From Spirometra erinaceieuropaei (lineage: Eukaryota > Platyhelminthes > Cestoda > Diphyllobothriidea > Diphyllobothriidae): 64,000 bases of DNA. Numbering within the stretch: position 1 is the first letter of the stretch; each line of letters begins with the position of its first letter. Positions 1 through 11,027 of the stretch are shown piece by piece. The stretch covers positions 3,761,325 through 3,825,324 of the forward strand of contig CACRXP010000001.1 in NCBI GenBank assembly GCA_902702965.1. Reading direction: 5' to 3'. The translations under genes were made by a program, and so were the position numbers. The notes beneath the pieces are model-generated. The model searched no databases. It was not told the origin of the DNA and was given only the letters and a program-made list of their open reading frames with translations.

Positions 1-1595
1 TAAAACCTGTTAGATGCGGCGCATTTGGTGTGGGGAGCTAGTGTGGTCTGCCAAAGCAAGACGACAGTACTAGCCTCGAACTGGAGGGCGCATGCATAAT
101 CGATCTCGAATAGGGACACGACACCTCCTAACGTGAGTGCCTTAATATGGCATTCGACTTCACCCACGCATAGCGTACTCGATGCGTGCCTGCGAACGAA
201 AACTCCATGGGGCGAGATGTGGGACGAAACTGGCGGACATGTGAAGGGGACTAACCGTCGATCCGGCGCTACGCGCGCAATCGATGCTTGTGTGCGTGCG
301 TGTGTGAAATGCCCTCGAGGCTAGGGCGCTGGTTGAGCGCTATATGAACTTATCAGCCTCCCCAAATCGCGAAAGAATTTCTGCGAAGACTGCTGAAATG
401 ATTCAGCTGATCGTAAGACTAGCCCATGACCGGGCGATCGGGCTAGCCCTGGTCGGTTGCGATGCTATCAGGGGATCCCCCGATATGATGTTGATTTTAG
501 CCAAACTGTATAGTGCTAGGTATTTTTCACTGAAACTTTATTTATTTCTTAGCCATTTGTGCTTTGATGTGGGTTGTTTTTTTCTGATTAGGATCGTAAA
601 CCGGTGCTTAATGTACCTGCACTTGGAGCAAGCTTCTGCAGATATTTGTCTTTACCGGGCCGATTCCAGTCTAGTTAAACCTCAAATAGTTTTCTGTATT
701 TCTTTTGTTTCTCTGAATTCGGTCACATACTTTTGTTTTGATTTCTTTCCGTGTTCAGTAATTACTGCGAGAATGTGTAGTGACTAACTTGAGATTGTGT
801 ACTCCGAACTCCACGATCGTCAGGCCCAATCCCAATTTGGAGGAAATGACAGAACACACCGGAATGAAATTTTTTTTGTAGACAGAACCCTACGTTGTCC
901 TCTCAGGTAGCACTGGCCGCTGGCGAAGCCAGAGTTGATGTTGACTGCATCCAGTCATGTCTGAGAGTCCCCGAATGGGTAGTGGCAGCTTCTGTTGTAG
1001 GTTTGTGGGGCAGTCCAGATGGGTGTCCAGTTGGTATGTTGCATTCGCCGAGGGGTGGTGTTTAAGTGACTTATGTTGTGGTTGCAGGGCAGGAGCGTTC
1101 AAATGGCTGCCTGAGAAGCTGAGACTGTGCAGACGCAGCTTTGTCCGATCTGGAGTCGGTCGAGTGGCTTCAGGTCAGGGCGTCTGGAAAGGTTCGCCGC
1201 AAGGGTTGAATGACCTGAAGAAGCGAGTCCTTGAGCAATGACTTCAGGCTGGTTGTTATAGTTGCCCGCAACAAATAATTATGATTAGCCCTTCCATAAG
1301 TGGCTTATCTAGATCTCCTCCGTGAAATTGCATTCCTACAGCATACTTTGAATTTCTTCAAAAGTGTTTCTCACTCAGGTGTTGGTATATTCACGCACAC
1401 GTAGAGTTTTTGATAAATGTGATTTTTCTGTCCTAAGTTATTTTCAAAGTGCTTCTTAACTCTGAATTCCTGTGTCGTCTTTGATTAGGGCAACTAACGT
1501 CAGAGTCTTGAGCTTTATTGGCCGCTGAAAATACAATTACCGCCAGTGTGCGGCGCGCATTTAACGATTCCAACCAAATTTTGCGGGTCGGATGG
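1..1595. other. No recognised gene
   Basis: I see no domain, RNA gene or repeat that I can name here. A 147-codon open frame at 344-787 and a 94-codon frame at 957-1241 have no family resemblance and look like chance frames. The stretch is probably intergenic or old decayed repeat. Confidence 0.5.
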
Positions 1596-1596
1596 G

Positions 1597-3712
1597 TCAA
1601 ACCGAGATAGATTGGGAGAGCTGGCACCGACAAAGTAGACTAGCATTGGAAGAAAGCAGTAATTTTATTAGCTGGGACAAAGTTAGTATGTAATTACAGA
1701 GATCAATGGAGAAAGGTGTTACAAATGCGGAAATAGGACAATTGGTATTGCGGCCGCAGGAAGTGCAGTAACTGTCTCGGTTTTTCGGTTGGTTTTTATG
1801 GAGAAGTCCTTCGAAGACCAGCTGGAGTTTGAAATGTGTCAAGACAACCGGGAGTTTCAAACGGGTCGAGAAACCGCCGTAATTGAAACCGTTGCATTTT
1901 CCGTCAAGGATGTAAGACGTGTCTCTAGTCAAATAAAACTAGATAAGTCTCCTGAACCCGATGGGAGTCCTGAGCTGATACTTAAGGAGCTCTCAACGGA
2001 CATTTCGATGTCTCTTTCGGCTTTCTGAGCTGTCAATGAGAATAGGGAGGCTGCCATCCCAGGGGAAGACAGCCTACCTCGTTCCTTAGATAAGAGTGGT
2101 AGCAGGATGATAGTGAGCAGTTTCAGGCCTATAAGCTTAACTTGGCTCTCATGCAAAACGATGAAAGCTCTGGTAAAGAGTGTTACACAGCGATTTTGTG
2201 AAGAAAATAACATTTTGCAGGATTTTTACTATGGGTTCCTGAAAGGACGTTCATCCATTTAGAATCTGCAAACTTGACTGGAGATCCGGACCAGGGCTTT
2301 GGAAGAGGATTTTGTGGTCGATTTAGTGTACATCAATTTTAGCGAAGCATTTGACGCTGTCTCGCACCGACGCCTCTTCTTGAATTTAGTGCCACCAGTA
2401 TCCAGGGAGACCATGTGAACTAAGTAAGGGTGTTTCTGGTTGGGCGGAAACAACCTGTCTGTATCGGAGATTAAATAAGTAAATAAGACAAGTAAATTTT
2501 ATTCAAGACCCTTGGGGGTCCGGTGAAAGAATGTAAGATGTGATTTTTATATGAATTTTAGAACAAGTGGAAGGAATATAAGCAATACTTAATCCATGGT
2601 TTTTGAATAATTAATCTGTTATTAGGAATGATTAGCGAGCAATAGACGTGAGTTGCGGTCGTTCCCAGGCCTTGGTTCTAGGACCCTTGCACTTCATCCT
2701 CAGTACTTACGACAGCCTTCAGGAACTCGACTGCGGTAAAATATGTTTGCGGACAATGTTAGGCTCTGGTAAGTCATTAAGAGTCCAAATGACCAGAGAA
2801 CACTTCAAAACAATCTGCACCGACTGCAAGCGTGAGTCACGAAATGGCTTCTAGATTTCAATGTACAGATGTGCGCCGTCATCCACCTGCGTCCGGCCAA
2901 CAGACATTCATATGAGAGCCTGGGGAAAGTCGGCAGTATCTGTGCAGAAGTAGCTCGGTGTTTGGTTACAGAGCAACAAGACTGAAAACTCCACAAGAGT
3001 GCTCTATGCGATCAAAGAGGCGTTTGTAACCTTTGAAAAAGTTCTTTTTGGGAGTGTTTAAGGTAAATATTTTTAGCGTCATCCGGAATGTAGGATACGA
3101 CCATGAAGGCCATAGCTAACAAATGACAAAACATGTTTCGAAAGAGTACAACGGCGTGCAACGATCCTGGCGAACGGTTTAAAACGCCAGGCCTACATAG
3201 AGAGGCTGAATTGCCTAAATTTATTCCGCCTGTGTTACAGGCAGAAAAGAGGTGAGTATAGCCTGGTTTACAAGGTAATGCGTGGCCTTGAGCATGGACT
3301 TTGAGGACATGTTTCAGTGGCACTTTTCCCCCGGTCATCGTGGCCACTCGATGAAGCTACGGACAAAAATGTCCAGACTGAAGCTTCGTTCTGAATTTTC
3401 ACACTATGTGTAGTGGAGAAATAGAACAATCCCTCTCCATCAGTCGTGGAGGCGACGTCCCTGCAACTCTTCAAGAAACGCCTGGACGATGGTCTGTGTC
3501 CCCTGTTTTCCCTCGACAGTTTGAACCTGAGCTAAATAACTCGCGATCCCGGGAATTTTTCTTGAAACACTGTTGCTCAAATGAATCAAGTACTGTTTTA
3601 ATAGCGAAGATTTTTATTGTACGTGTACAGTTGTATGTAACGTACTCACATGTAATCAATAGGGTCTTCAAAAGCCTTGGCTTTTGCCCTTTCGAAATAA
3701 ACTGAAATCCTG
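1597..3712 (+). mobile_element. Decayed CR1-like non-LTR retrotransposon (copy A), RT and C-terminus
   Basis: This is a dead, 5'-truncated non-LTR retrotransposon read on the plus strand. The open piece at 1789-2028 carries the start of an RT domain (a KLDKSPEPDG-type stretch at about 1939-1968, the usual K-SPGPDG box). Later pieces are in changing frames: a VLGPLHF-type motif near 2670, a decayed FADD region near 2745, and a C-terminal region ending in LQLFKKRLDDGL near 3460-3500. The tail at 3640-3708 (…GGCTTTTGCCC…AATAAACTGA) also occurs at 29160-29212 behind another copy. Stops and frameshifts are frequent, and a short repeat interrupts it at about 2478-2646. There is no endonuclease domain. 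The CR1/Jockey-group assignment rests on motif order. Confidence 0.7.
2478..2646 (+). repeat. Short dispersed repeat R3 inside CR1 copy A
   Basis: This non-coding block starts at a TTTTATTCAAGACCC box with a small GACCC/GGGTC hairpin and ends with GATTAGCGAGC. It splits the RT of CR1 copy A. The same start and end occur at about 30690-30878, and the start alone at about 29091-29157. It looks like a short non-autonomous element, but I cannot assign a class. Confidence 0.5.
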
Positions 3713-4925
3713 TCGACGAATGAGCCAATTCAGTTCCATTTCTTGTTGTACTTTTTCAGGCGCACTGGGCAAAAACATTAAAATTCCTATGCTACATATC
3801 GGTATGTAGTAAGTTGCTATACACGGACCCAGGATAAATTGTCACTGTTAATATTTTATTCGCATGATTAAAATAGCCTTAACTTGAATCTAATTTTTAT
3901 GTTGATTTGGTGTAACCCTTAGATCAGATTTAGTTTTTATTGGAAAACAAGACAGTCATAGAGTCGCCTAGGTGTTTCGCAACTGAGTTGGGGAGATCAT
4001 AAAATCTTATACTTTCTCTTGTACAAAAAATTCTGACAAAAGTTTAAACCTGGACAAATGCGTACGTAGTTTTAATGGGTGCCCATAAGAGAGGTCCAAC
4101 CGGAACATGTCCTCAAAGGAAGTCCTTGCACTGTCTTAAGACAAAGATACTTTCCATATATTCTATCTGTTACGGAAAGAAAACAGATTAATGCACCTCA
4201 GTTTTTCCAGGCAAGATTTATGTCCTTAAGCCTTTATTAGATTTGCAGTCCAACGCTGCACTTTTGAAAGTTTTACTTTGACCCTTGCGAGCCGCTGTCA
4301 TCACGCTTTAGACCATATTTTAAGTTGAGACGGATGAGTGTCATACACTTTCCAAAGTAAGCAATCACGGAGAGCTACACAAGTTTTTTCGGTAACATAC
4401 AGCACCCATATTGCGTCTGTAGAAACGTTCTTACAAGAGCCGGACTGGATGTCCTTTTTGAGTTCTCCCAATCCTTCGAAGGCACCTGGTTTGTCTAGTC
4501 CGAGAGACTGTTCCGTACCATCCGATTCATTTTCCATCGAACGAGTCTGCATTTGATGAAATTAATTTCCTCCAATTTATGGTACGATGTTGAGTCCTGT
4601 AGAATTCCTTGTTAGCTGAGTCAGTCGTCTAAGCCAAAACATATTTCGGTGTATATACGGTATTATTGATAGAATGAGGTAATAATAAAAAACGAAAATC
4701 CTCAAAAATGGATAACCTAGACAAATAATTCCTTTGTTAATGTTCGAGCAAATCGAATTCCGACCTTAAGATCAGAATACAGAAACTACTTAATTAAAAG
4801 AACGCCGATCACGCTCGAAAGAGGGTTCCAAAAAGGGGGAAGGGGGATGTCAGAAGGGGCCAAATGTGCAAGCACTTGTGAAGAGGGCGTGGAGAATTCC
4901 AAACGCTAAGCAACTGGATAAAACA
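3713..4925. other. No recognised gene
   Basis: AT-rich sequence without a recognisable protein domain. The opposed ORFs at 4301-4552 and 4338-4556 are shadows of each other and match nothing I know. Confidence 0.4.
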
Positions 4926-4929
4926 CTAG

Positions 4930-6330
4930 CCCTGGTACAAATTAGTGGTGGTGGCGTCTCGCGAGTCTTTATATATTTGACTTGGTTTTAAGCATGTTTC
5001 AGATATGAAGTTTACATTGCTCACCGTTGGATAGGGATACACACAGATCTTTGATGTACGGGTGAGGAAAATGCTTAATTTATTTTCTGAGCTGTCTGTC
5101 AGCCTGTCGTCGTCGCGAAGTCACATATAACCATCAGATTTGAGCAAAGGGATTATTGGAGCTGCCTGTGCCGTGTGCTGCACTGGCTTGATACTGTCTG
5201 CTTTCTATGGGCGACCCAGTTCTTCTTTGACCTTCGGTTAAGCTGCATAAGGAATTGGACGAAATTTGAAGAAACGGGGCTCAAGTCCAATCAAAACTGG
5301 AATATCACTCGTGGACCAAGACAGCATGTGGTGAAATCGTAACTAAATTGTTTTTTACGATTTATCCACGAGGAATCTAGAACCGGGTTCAGACTGGTCC
5401 CATTTATATGAGATAGGACGGAAGGCACACAAATAACCCAGTCCCTACGGGGGATATCTGGGTTGGCTCCATCTGACCACGCGGACACACAATTAATACA
5501 GTTATCCATCCTGTTCAAATTCGGCCGTAAAGAACTCTTGAAATTCTTCGCTCTACCCAGTGTATCTTTAAAAAGTTGAGTCAGCCGGAAAGAGGCGAGG
5601 GCGTTCTGAAGAGAGACCTGGTTGATATGAGTAACAGCTGAGCCAGCGTCTATTTCAATCTTCGCGAAATGGCCATCAACCGAAAGAGTAACGGTGTAGA
5701 CATATTGAAGCGGAGTGTCGGCTAAAAACATTTTGAATGTCGTCTTGCCTTCCGCAATTGGACTAGGACAGCTGAAATGCGTGCTGCTTTTCCTCCGGCC
5801 TTTGGAGAAGCATACTTACTCGATGTGGCCCATTTTCTCGCAAACCCCATAAACTGTCTTCTGGCATTTACAGTTTAATGGACGGATATGGTGTTAAAGA
5901 CCATAAGAGCGGCAGAATGGCAGTTGTTTTGAAGGAACTGATGATTGCCGTTTAGGTGAAAGCCCAGCAGTGTTAACTTGGGAGACCGACAAATTACTAT
6001 GCACGGATGATATTGCACCAGAAATTTACCTATACAGCCGCTGAAATTGTGTCGTACGCTCTCTTTATGACGGGGAATCTCACAGACGTTCTCCCGTGAC
6101 AATTCCATCTCCTCCGATAAGGGGTTTTCAGAGATTTTCCAACGCGAAGGCTGACTCAATTGTCGAATAAGCATTGCATGTTGGAACTTGTCTCCCTTTA
6201 TCTCCTTATACCCGCAGTCCTGTATGATGAGTGTCAGATTCCCAATAAACCCGAAAATGTTTTGTCTGGATTCCTTGAACATTCGACAAGATCACAGTTG
6301 ATCAGGGTAAGGTTGTTTTTTGTCGCCTCA
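4930..6330 (-). mobile_element. Ty3/gypsy-like LTR retrotransposon remnant (gag, protease, start of RT)
   Basis: Read on the minus strand the order is gag, zinc knuckle, protease, RT. A gag-like piece lies at 5875-6282. A degraded CCHC knuckle (a VCEKMGH core with a stop just after it) follows near 5800-5860. A retropepsin-like frame is at 5291-5731. The amino-terminal RT segment is at about 5100-5290; it shows the fingers-region pattern of Ty3/gypsy RT (a PKVKEEL box, an AAPIIPLLKSDG box) with internal stops. I found no LTRs and no integrase. The element is broken in several places and cannot be active. The class is fairly secure from domain order; the family is not. Confidence 0.65.
5291..5731 (-). 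pseudogene. Retropepsin-like protease fragment
   Basis: The 146-codon frame contains an aspartic-protease-like site (IEIDAGSAVTHI at about residues 25-36), where active retropepsins have D-T/S-G. Here the triad reads D-A-G. It follows a zinc-knuckle relic and precedes an RT relic on the same strand, as expected for a gag-pol polyprotein. The D-A-G site and the surrounding stops suggest a dead copy. Confidence 0.55.
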
Positions 6331-6424
6331 AGCCGATTCCAGCCTGGCCAATGTCGTTTAGAGATCAGAAGGCTCTTCCAACGTAAAAGAATTAAAGTAC
6401 CGCAACCCCAACTGTTCGAGATTA

Positions 6425-7530
6425 GTCTGATGGAGTTTTGCTTTGGAGGTAACGTCTAATGTTCTTGTGGCGAACACATTTGGGATCGTTCAATATGACC
6501 CTCAAAAGTCTTCCTCCATTGCGATAAAGAGTCAATTGCGGATTTCGGAGCGTTTTTCGTTGGAAGGACAACCGTGTGAACAAAGGTGGAAAGTGGTGTC
6601 CCACAGGGTTCTGTCTAAGGCCAAGTGCTCTTCCTGATCTATGTTAATGACTGCATCAGCGATCTAGATTGTGAGGCTCTCATGTTTGATGATGACTTAA
6701 AATATGGAGTGAAGTCAAGTGCAAGGATGAAAAGAAGGTCCAGAAGGCAATTAGTACTATATACCGGATTAGACATACATTTGAGATATTCCCTCTCCAA
6801 CTCTTCGAAGGACTTTTGGCGTCTTTGCTAGACCCCACCTTGAATATGAAATGCCAACACCTTCACCATGGATGAGGAAGGATATTGACTTACTCGAACA
6901 GGTGCAACGCAGAGCAACGAAGATGGTCGACGGGCTAAAGCATTTATTTTTCCAGGAGAGGCTGAACGCGCTTGGCTTATTTCCTCTCTCCCTTATAGGC
7001 AGGTAAATTGCAGTCTACTTGGGACATTCCGCATTGTACGCAGCCAAGGTTGCTCACTAAGCAGGGAGAAGTTTTTCAGTTTGCCCATAGAAACAAATTA
7101 CGCGTTCATCCTTACAATATCACGCGTGAACGCACGCGGCTGGACGGTAGGAAGTTTTCATTCAACCAGCGGGTTGTCAGACCATGGAACTGGCTACGAA
7201 GCGAGATCGTGACGGTTGACACAATTGGCATGTGTAAAAGGAAAGTTGCTCGTTTGATTTTCGACAGAAACCGGCTTTTACAACATGACTACTCACAGCC
7301 AACTCTGTAAAACACTTTTCATATACAACCTTCCCGTGCTGACTCGCAGTGAGAATGTGTGTGTCCCTGTCATTAATATTGTGATGTGACCCAATCACAC
7401 TGTAAATGTCTGCAACTGTATTGTGAGTGCGAATCTGCGAAAGCATTGCACATGAATAGAGTCATCAATGGCTCCGCCTCTAACCCTTCAAATGCATATA
7501 TACATATATGCATAGGTTCTTCCTCCATGA
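6425..7530 (+). mobile_element. CR1-like retrotransposon (copy B), 3' half, decayed
   Basis: This copy is the same family as the element at 31938-36520. It shares the GVPQGSV-type box (near 6598), the IYVNDCIS motif (6640-6660), the catalytic region (read FDDDLKYG here where the better copy has FADDIKIW), the C-terminal RKVARLIFDRNRL segment (7237-7275) and the 3' tail ending in a TATATACATATA run (7497-7511). The QHDYSQPTL carboxyl end with its stop lies near 7310. Frameshifts and an internal deletion after the catalytic motif make it inactive. Comparing it with the 36 kb copy shows where that copy's frame is broken near its end. Confidence 0.75.
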
Positions 7531-7571
7531 AAGTCACCTAATGGACGTCAAATAAAATGATATATTTATTT

Positions 7572-7690
7572 ATGCTTGTATATTGTATTCGAAATTCGGC
7601 CGTACGAGTGTTCCGAAGACCTTGCAGAAAATGTCTTCATCGCAATGATGGCGTGCAATAGGGGCATTGCACTTTTGCCACTTTCGAGCA
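7572..7690 (-). mobile_element. Small antisense CR1-like fragment
   Basis: On the minus strand, a DEDIFCKVFGTLVRP-like peptide followed by an EY motif (7572-7644) matches the segment after the catalytic core of the CR1-like elements (compare DEELFGRVFGAYVRP near 23240-23280). It abuts the plus-strand RTE-like element. Confidence 0.5.
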
Positions 7691-8139
7691 TTGAGGAGAT
7701 GACTGTAACGAACGCAGCCATGTAAAGAGGCATGGCTCTCTTTGCCTCCAACTGAGCAAACTTCAGGCAGACCATCAACACGGATAAAACAGTGGTTCCG
7801 CACCAGCCCCGCCCAATAGCGAGTTTAATGACCGTCACATCACAGCCAATGGCACCGACATCCAAACAGTCGAGAAATTTGTTTATATTGGTTGCATGCC
7901 TTCAGGGCAGGACCGAAATTGACGATTAAGTTGCGCTCTGGATCTCCAAAGCCAGGCGGGCTGTTGGTCGGCTGAGAGCTTCCGTGTGGAATCGACTTTG
8001 CATTCATTTTAAATTGAACTGAGGATGAAAAAAGCTGTAATCCTGACAACACTACTGCAGGCAGCGGCGACCTGGGTACTCTACGAGAAACAGGCGAGGA
8101 AACTCAACCGTTACCATCTCAGCTGCCTCCGAAAATTAC

Positions 8140-8447
8140 TGAAGCGGAGATTCATTGATATTTTGGCAGATTTTAAATAATTCATGTTGACCCAACTGTG
8201 AAAAACTCGGCGCCTCGGTGGGATTCGAACCCACGCAGTAAGGGGGAAGGCTTTAGTACAGCCAACGTTGCAGTAGGTTGGGCGGGTAACTTGACCCAAG
8301 TGTGATAAAACTCGCGTCGTCCGGCGGGGCCTCGTAGCTCAGGTGGTTAGAGCGTTGGCTGTACTAAAGCCTTCCCCCTTACTGCGTGGGTTCGAATCCC
8401 ACCGAGGCGCCGAGTTTTTCACAGTTGGGTCAACATGAAGCGGAGAT
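8140..8447 (+). repeat. Head-to-head tRNA-derived SINE pair with 12-bp target duplication
   Basis: The repeat TGAAGCGGAGAT occurs at 8140-8151 and again at 8436-8447. Removing the 284 bp between them plus one repeat copy restores the RTE coding frame. The insert has a tRNA-like unit on the plus strand (8329-8408) and the 3' half of the same unit on the minus strand (about 8212-8267). Both carry the same outward 3' tail (GAGTTTTTCACAGTTGGGTC) pointing away from the centre. The left tail has an extra ~30 bp (8152-8185) before the target repeat. A hairpin of about 85 bp per arm is expected. Confidence 0.8.
8329..8408 (+). pseudogene. tRNA-like unit (SINE head), not a normal tRNA
   Basis: An acceptor-like pairing (GCCTCG with CGAGGC) encloses a D-arm with an A-box-like TAGCTCAGGTGG, an anticodon-like hairpin (GGCT-GTACTAA-AGCC) and a perfect T-arm GTGGG-TTCGAAT-CCCAC with a B box. 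The region between anticodon arm and T-arm is too long and does not form a standard variable arm. The unit continues directly into a repeat tail and sits in a transposed duplicate. I read it as the RNA polymerase III promoter head of a SINE. Confidence 0.65.
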
Positions 8448-8714
8448 GTCAAAAAAAAATTCCAGACAAGAAGTCCTTGAAAGAACCGGAATCCCCTGCA
8501 CTCACGCTCTGCTGAGGAAAATTCATTTGCGCTGGTGCAATCAAATCATGAGAATGGACGACAAACACCTGTCACAGCGACCCTGCCGAGGCGATGTCGG
8601 TACGGGTACTCGCCGATGAGGGGGACAAGTGAAACTAAAAGGACACTCTGAATAACTGTCCTAACCACCTACCGAAACGGTTCGCAAGAATTAAGCGCCT
8701 CCGATCCACAGGGC

Positions 8715-9649
8715 CAATACCCAAACCCCTTTTAATATGCCCAAGCTGCCAACAAACATTCCGCTCATGAATCGGCCTCATCGGACATCTCTGGACCCAA
8801 TGCAACAATTACAGGACACCTCCACCTGCTGATTCCATGAACGTCTCCATTGTCACACCTACACCAAACTCCATTGCGTCTACAACAACCGCCACTGTTG
8901 CCACCGGTATTCACACCCCTAATGCCCCGACACCTCAACAGACGTCGTTAACTCCCACCATGTCTATTACCTTTGCCACAAAACCAGCGAAGATAATTAG
9001 CTCCTCTTCTTGTCCGACCACCGGTGAAAACGCTCCCGACGCCCCGTCAACCACTTCTCTCATCACCACCGCGACCCACCACTTACTGTGTGGACTCGAC
9101 CCCAAACTGTCCTTCTGCGATCGCACCACCACTTTATGCATCACTGTGATCGATTACTTGTAAATTCATCGCATGGAGACCGACGTACTGTCGCCAGGAG
9201 AAACAGAATATATTTTCCGCATCCGCCTTTGCTTTGCGCAATGCTTACGAACATTTATTCATCGCAGGGGCCTATTTTGCGAAAACGTATCCAAGACAGC
9301 GGCATTCATCACAACGTCGACCTGTCAAAAATGTCTTGCGTACCCGACAACTCTCCCACCTCCAGTAATGCAATCTCCCCTCCACCGAAACCGCCACCAT
9401 GGGCAGCATCGCTACCACAACCGACTCAGCAGTTTCCAATCTATCATACCTACGTTGCCACCGCATATGCACGTCAAGCATCGGTGTGATCGGTCACTTG
9501 CGGATCAGTCCCATGAACCCTAGCGAACCAGTGCCAGAGGCACCGAGATAAACCTTCCTCAACCGCCTCAACCGCTCCATTGTCCACGCACATTCAATCA
9601 TTGTACATCTTTAATCAGCCATGTGCGCATCCATGGAAACCTGCAGTAA
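8715..9649 (+). pseudogene. C2H2 zinc-finger array at the carboxyl end of the RTE-like protein
   Basis: Finger relics can be followed across frames. The first is CPSCQQTF…IGLIGHL (about 8739-8800). The second is CDRTTT…IHRMETD (about 9117-9185). The third is QCLRTFIHRRGLF (about 9240-9280), continuing as QDSGIHHN. The last is CPRTFNH…SLISHVRIH (about 9580-9637), then a stop. Ser/Thr/Pro-rich linkers separate them. Equivalent fingers occur in the minus-strand copies at 52.4-51.9 kb and 49.2-48.8 kb (CPRTFSRRAGLLGHMRIH). Fingers of this kind bind nucleic acid; here they probably serve the retrotransposon's own RNA or target DNA, which is inference. Confidence 0.6.
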
Positions 9650-10568
9650 ACCGCCGCCAATAAATCACCATTGTCACGTATCTCCTCAACAGCACAAACA
9701 CCACACAGGAACTTGTCCCTCATCACCCACCACAAGCACGGAGTCGGCACGTGCCACGCAGTTAAAGGCCGTGCTCCGTGGCTTTATCTGTTTGTGGTTA
9801 GTCCGCTACTCTAATAAATTGGAGCTCCGGGCCGCCTACTACCTTTGTGTGAAGTTATAGTGCCTTGATTGACGGCCAGGTCGCGTGCGGGTGATGCGCA
9901 GTCGGGCTCTCCAGTTTTGTCCGACACTGCGAACAATCACCGCATAAGCTGACTAATCGGAACTGACACTGAGCTGGAAACTGGGAGCGGGAAGAGAGAG
10001 GCCGGCGAGTTCAGAGCATATTCAGCACTGTGAACAACCTGAGGCGCCTGAATCTATCCCTTTGTGCTAGAGGCCGTGGCGTGGAAAGCTGCCAAATGAT
10101 GCAACAACTCGGACCTCACAGTCAGCCCATTTTGTGTCTATGCGGGGTGGCCAACTGGCGGACTAGCATTCAGGCCACAATAGTTCTTTTTTAATGTGAC
10201 CCCTATGGCATTCCCATTCAGTGGGATCCGAGTCGGTGTGGCGGCATGCGTTTAGATGCGGATTTTCGCTGCGCCAGCCGCCTTCACTCTCTCCTGCCTT
10301 CGAATTTCTTGACTCTGTCATGACAGCCGACTCAGGTTGGGGTGGAGGAGAGCGTGTGGTTTATTCTGCGCAAGTCTTCCATCAGTAAAAATGAATTCGC
10401 GCGCAAATCACTGTCCCTGCCCTCACCTGGCTCTGGAGCAGAAGGTAGACATCGTCCGTAACGAGGAACGAATTGTCGTGTGCGTTTGCGTGCCTCCTAT
10501 ACAGGACACGTGTTAGATACGCTGGACCGAGAGAAGGGATAGATGGGAGTCCGGCAGGCGTTATCGGG
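9650..10568 (+). repeat. RTE-like element 3' tail (long untranslated region)
   Basis: GC-rich non-coding sequence directly after the zinc-finger stop. Its blocks (an AGTGGGATCCGAGTCGG box near 10221-10237, the GCGCCAGCCGCCTTC box near 10271, the TGACTCTGTCATGACA box near 10311, then GAGGAGAGCGTG) recur in the same order at 12605-13480, 15455-15760 and 57110-57380 and on the minus strand at 51200-50895. In copies 1 and 2 it lies immediately downstream of the RTE coding end, so I interpret the whole dispersed family as RTE 3' tails. Confidence 0.6.
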
Positions 10569-10575
10569 AATAATG

Positions 10576-11027
10576 AATAAATTTGAATAAAGCAAAGGCG
10601 ACAAAGCATGCAGTATTTACTGACGTCATAAATTTCGAGACCTCTCATTCAGCTGCGTACGGTCATTGCATAGTTATATGACAAGGCAAACTGTTCAATC
10701 AACGATCGACCTAGAGAGATAAAACACGATAGGTAACCTGAAACATGTGTCTAGTATGCGGGTGCATGCGGCGAGGGGGGGAGGGGGAGAGAAGTCATCC
10801 AAGTATGAGAGTTAGGACTACAGTGAGAACTTGCCCGGTGTGATTCAGAGTGCAACGCGCGGGCCGCATTCAGTCATGCCGGGGAGGGGGAGGGGGGGGG
10901 TTGGGGGCGAAATGGGAGGGCGTGTATGGAAACAGGGTTTCGTCCATAATCGATCCTTACTATGGTAATGCCAGGTTTATCATGTGGTCCAACTGCTTAC
11001 GGAGTTCTGGTTTCATCCTCCGTATTG
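10576..11027 (-). repeat. Left inverted arm of the Penelope-like element
   Basis: This arm is the reverse complement of 11948-12402 with few mismatches over about 450 bp. It includes a poly-G tract (10880-10905) that matches the poly-C tract of the right arm. Read on the minus strand it contains the end of the GIY-YIG protein (AIRRRKPELCKQ region) and its 3' flank. The plus-strand ORF that appears to begin at 10850 is just this arm read backwards before it enters the true RT at 11028. Confidence 0.85.

Larger units (their letters stand above)
7740..9649 (+). mobile_element. RTE-like retrotransposon (copy 1): RT carboxyl end and zinc-finger array, SINE-interrupted
   Basis: A 5'-truncated, decayed RTE-type element. 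From about 7790 the reading gives the post-RT region (TVEKFVYIG near 7868-7894, then an AVILTTLL stretch near 8036-8060 and an LNRYHLSCLRKLLK stretch near 8107-8148). A 284-bp SINE pair then interrupts the gene; the frame resumes at 8448 with QKKIPDKKSL and the linker typical of these proteins. From 8715 a series of C2H2 zinc-finger relics runs to the stop at 9647-9649. The same order of segments occurs on the minus strand at 53035-51900. Frames shift repeatedly, so it is inactive. The upstream endonuclease and catalytic RT are missing. Confidence 0.7.

Noticed and set aside
344..787. 147-codon open frame
   Set aside because: No domain, low-complexity hydrophobic composition, no splice context and no repeat family; likely chance.
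8329..8408. Functional tRNA gene
   Set aside because: The T-arm and A/B boxes are good, but the variable region is abnormal, the unit is fused to a repeat tail and lies in a transposed inverted pair with a target duplication.
10850..11027. Amino-terminal extension of the Penelope ORF from the ATG at 10850
   Set aside because: This part is the inverted arm read in antisense; the true RT homology starts at about 11028.
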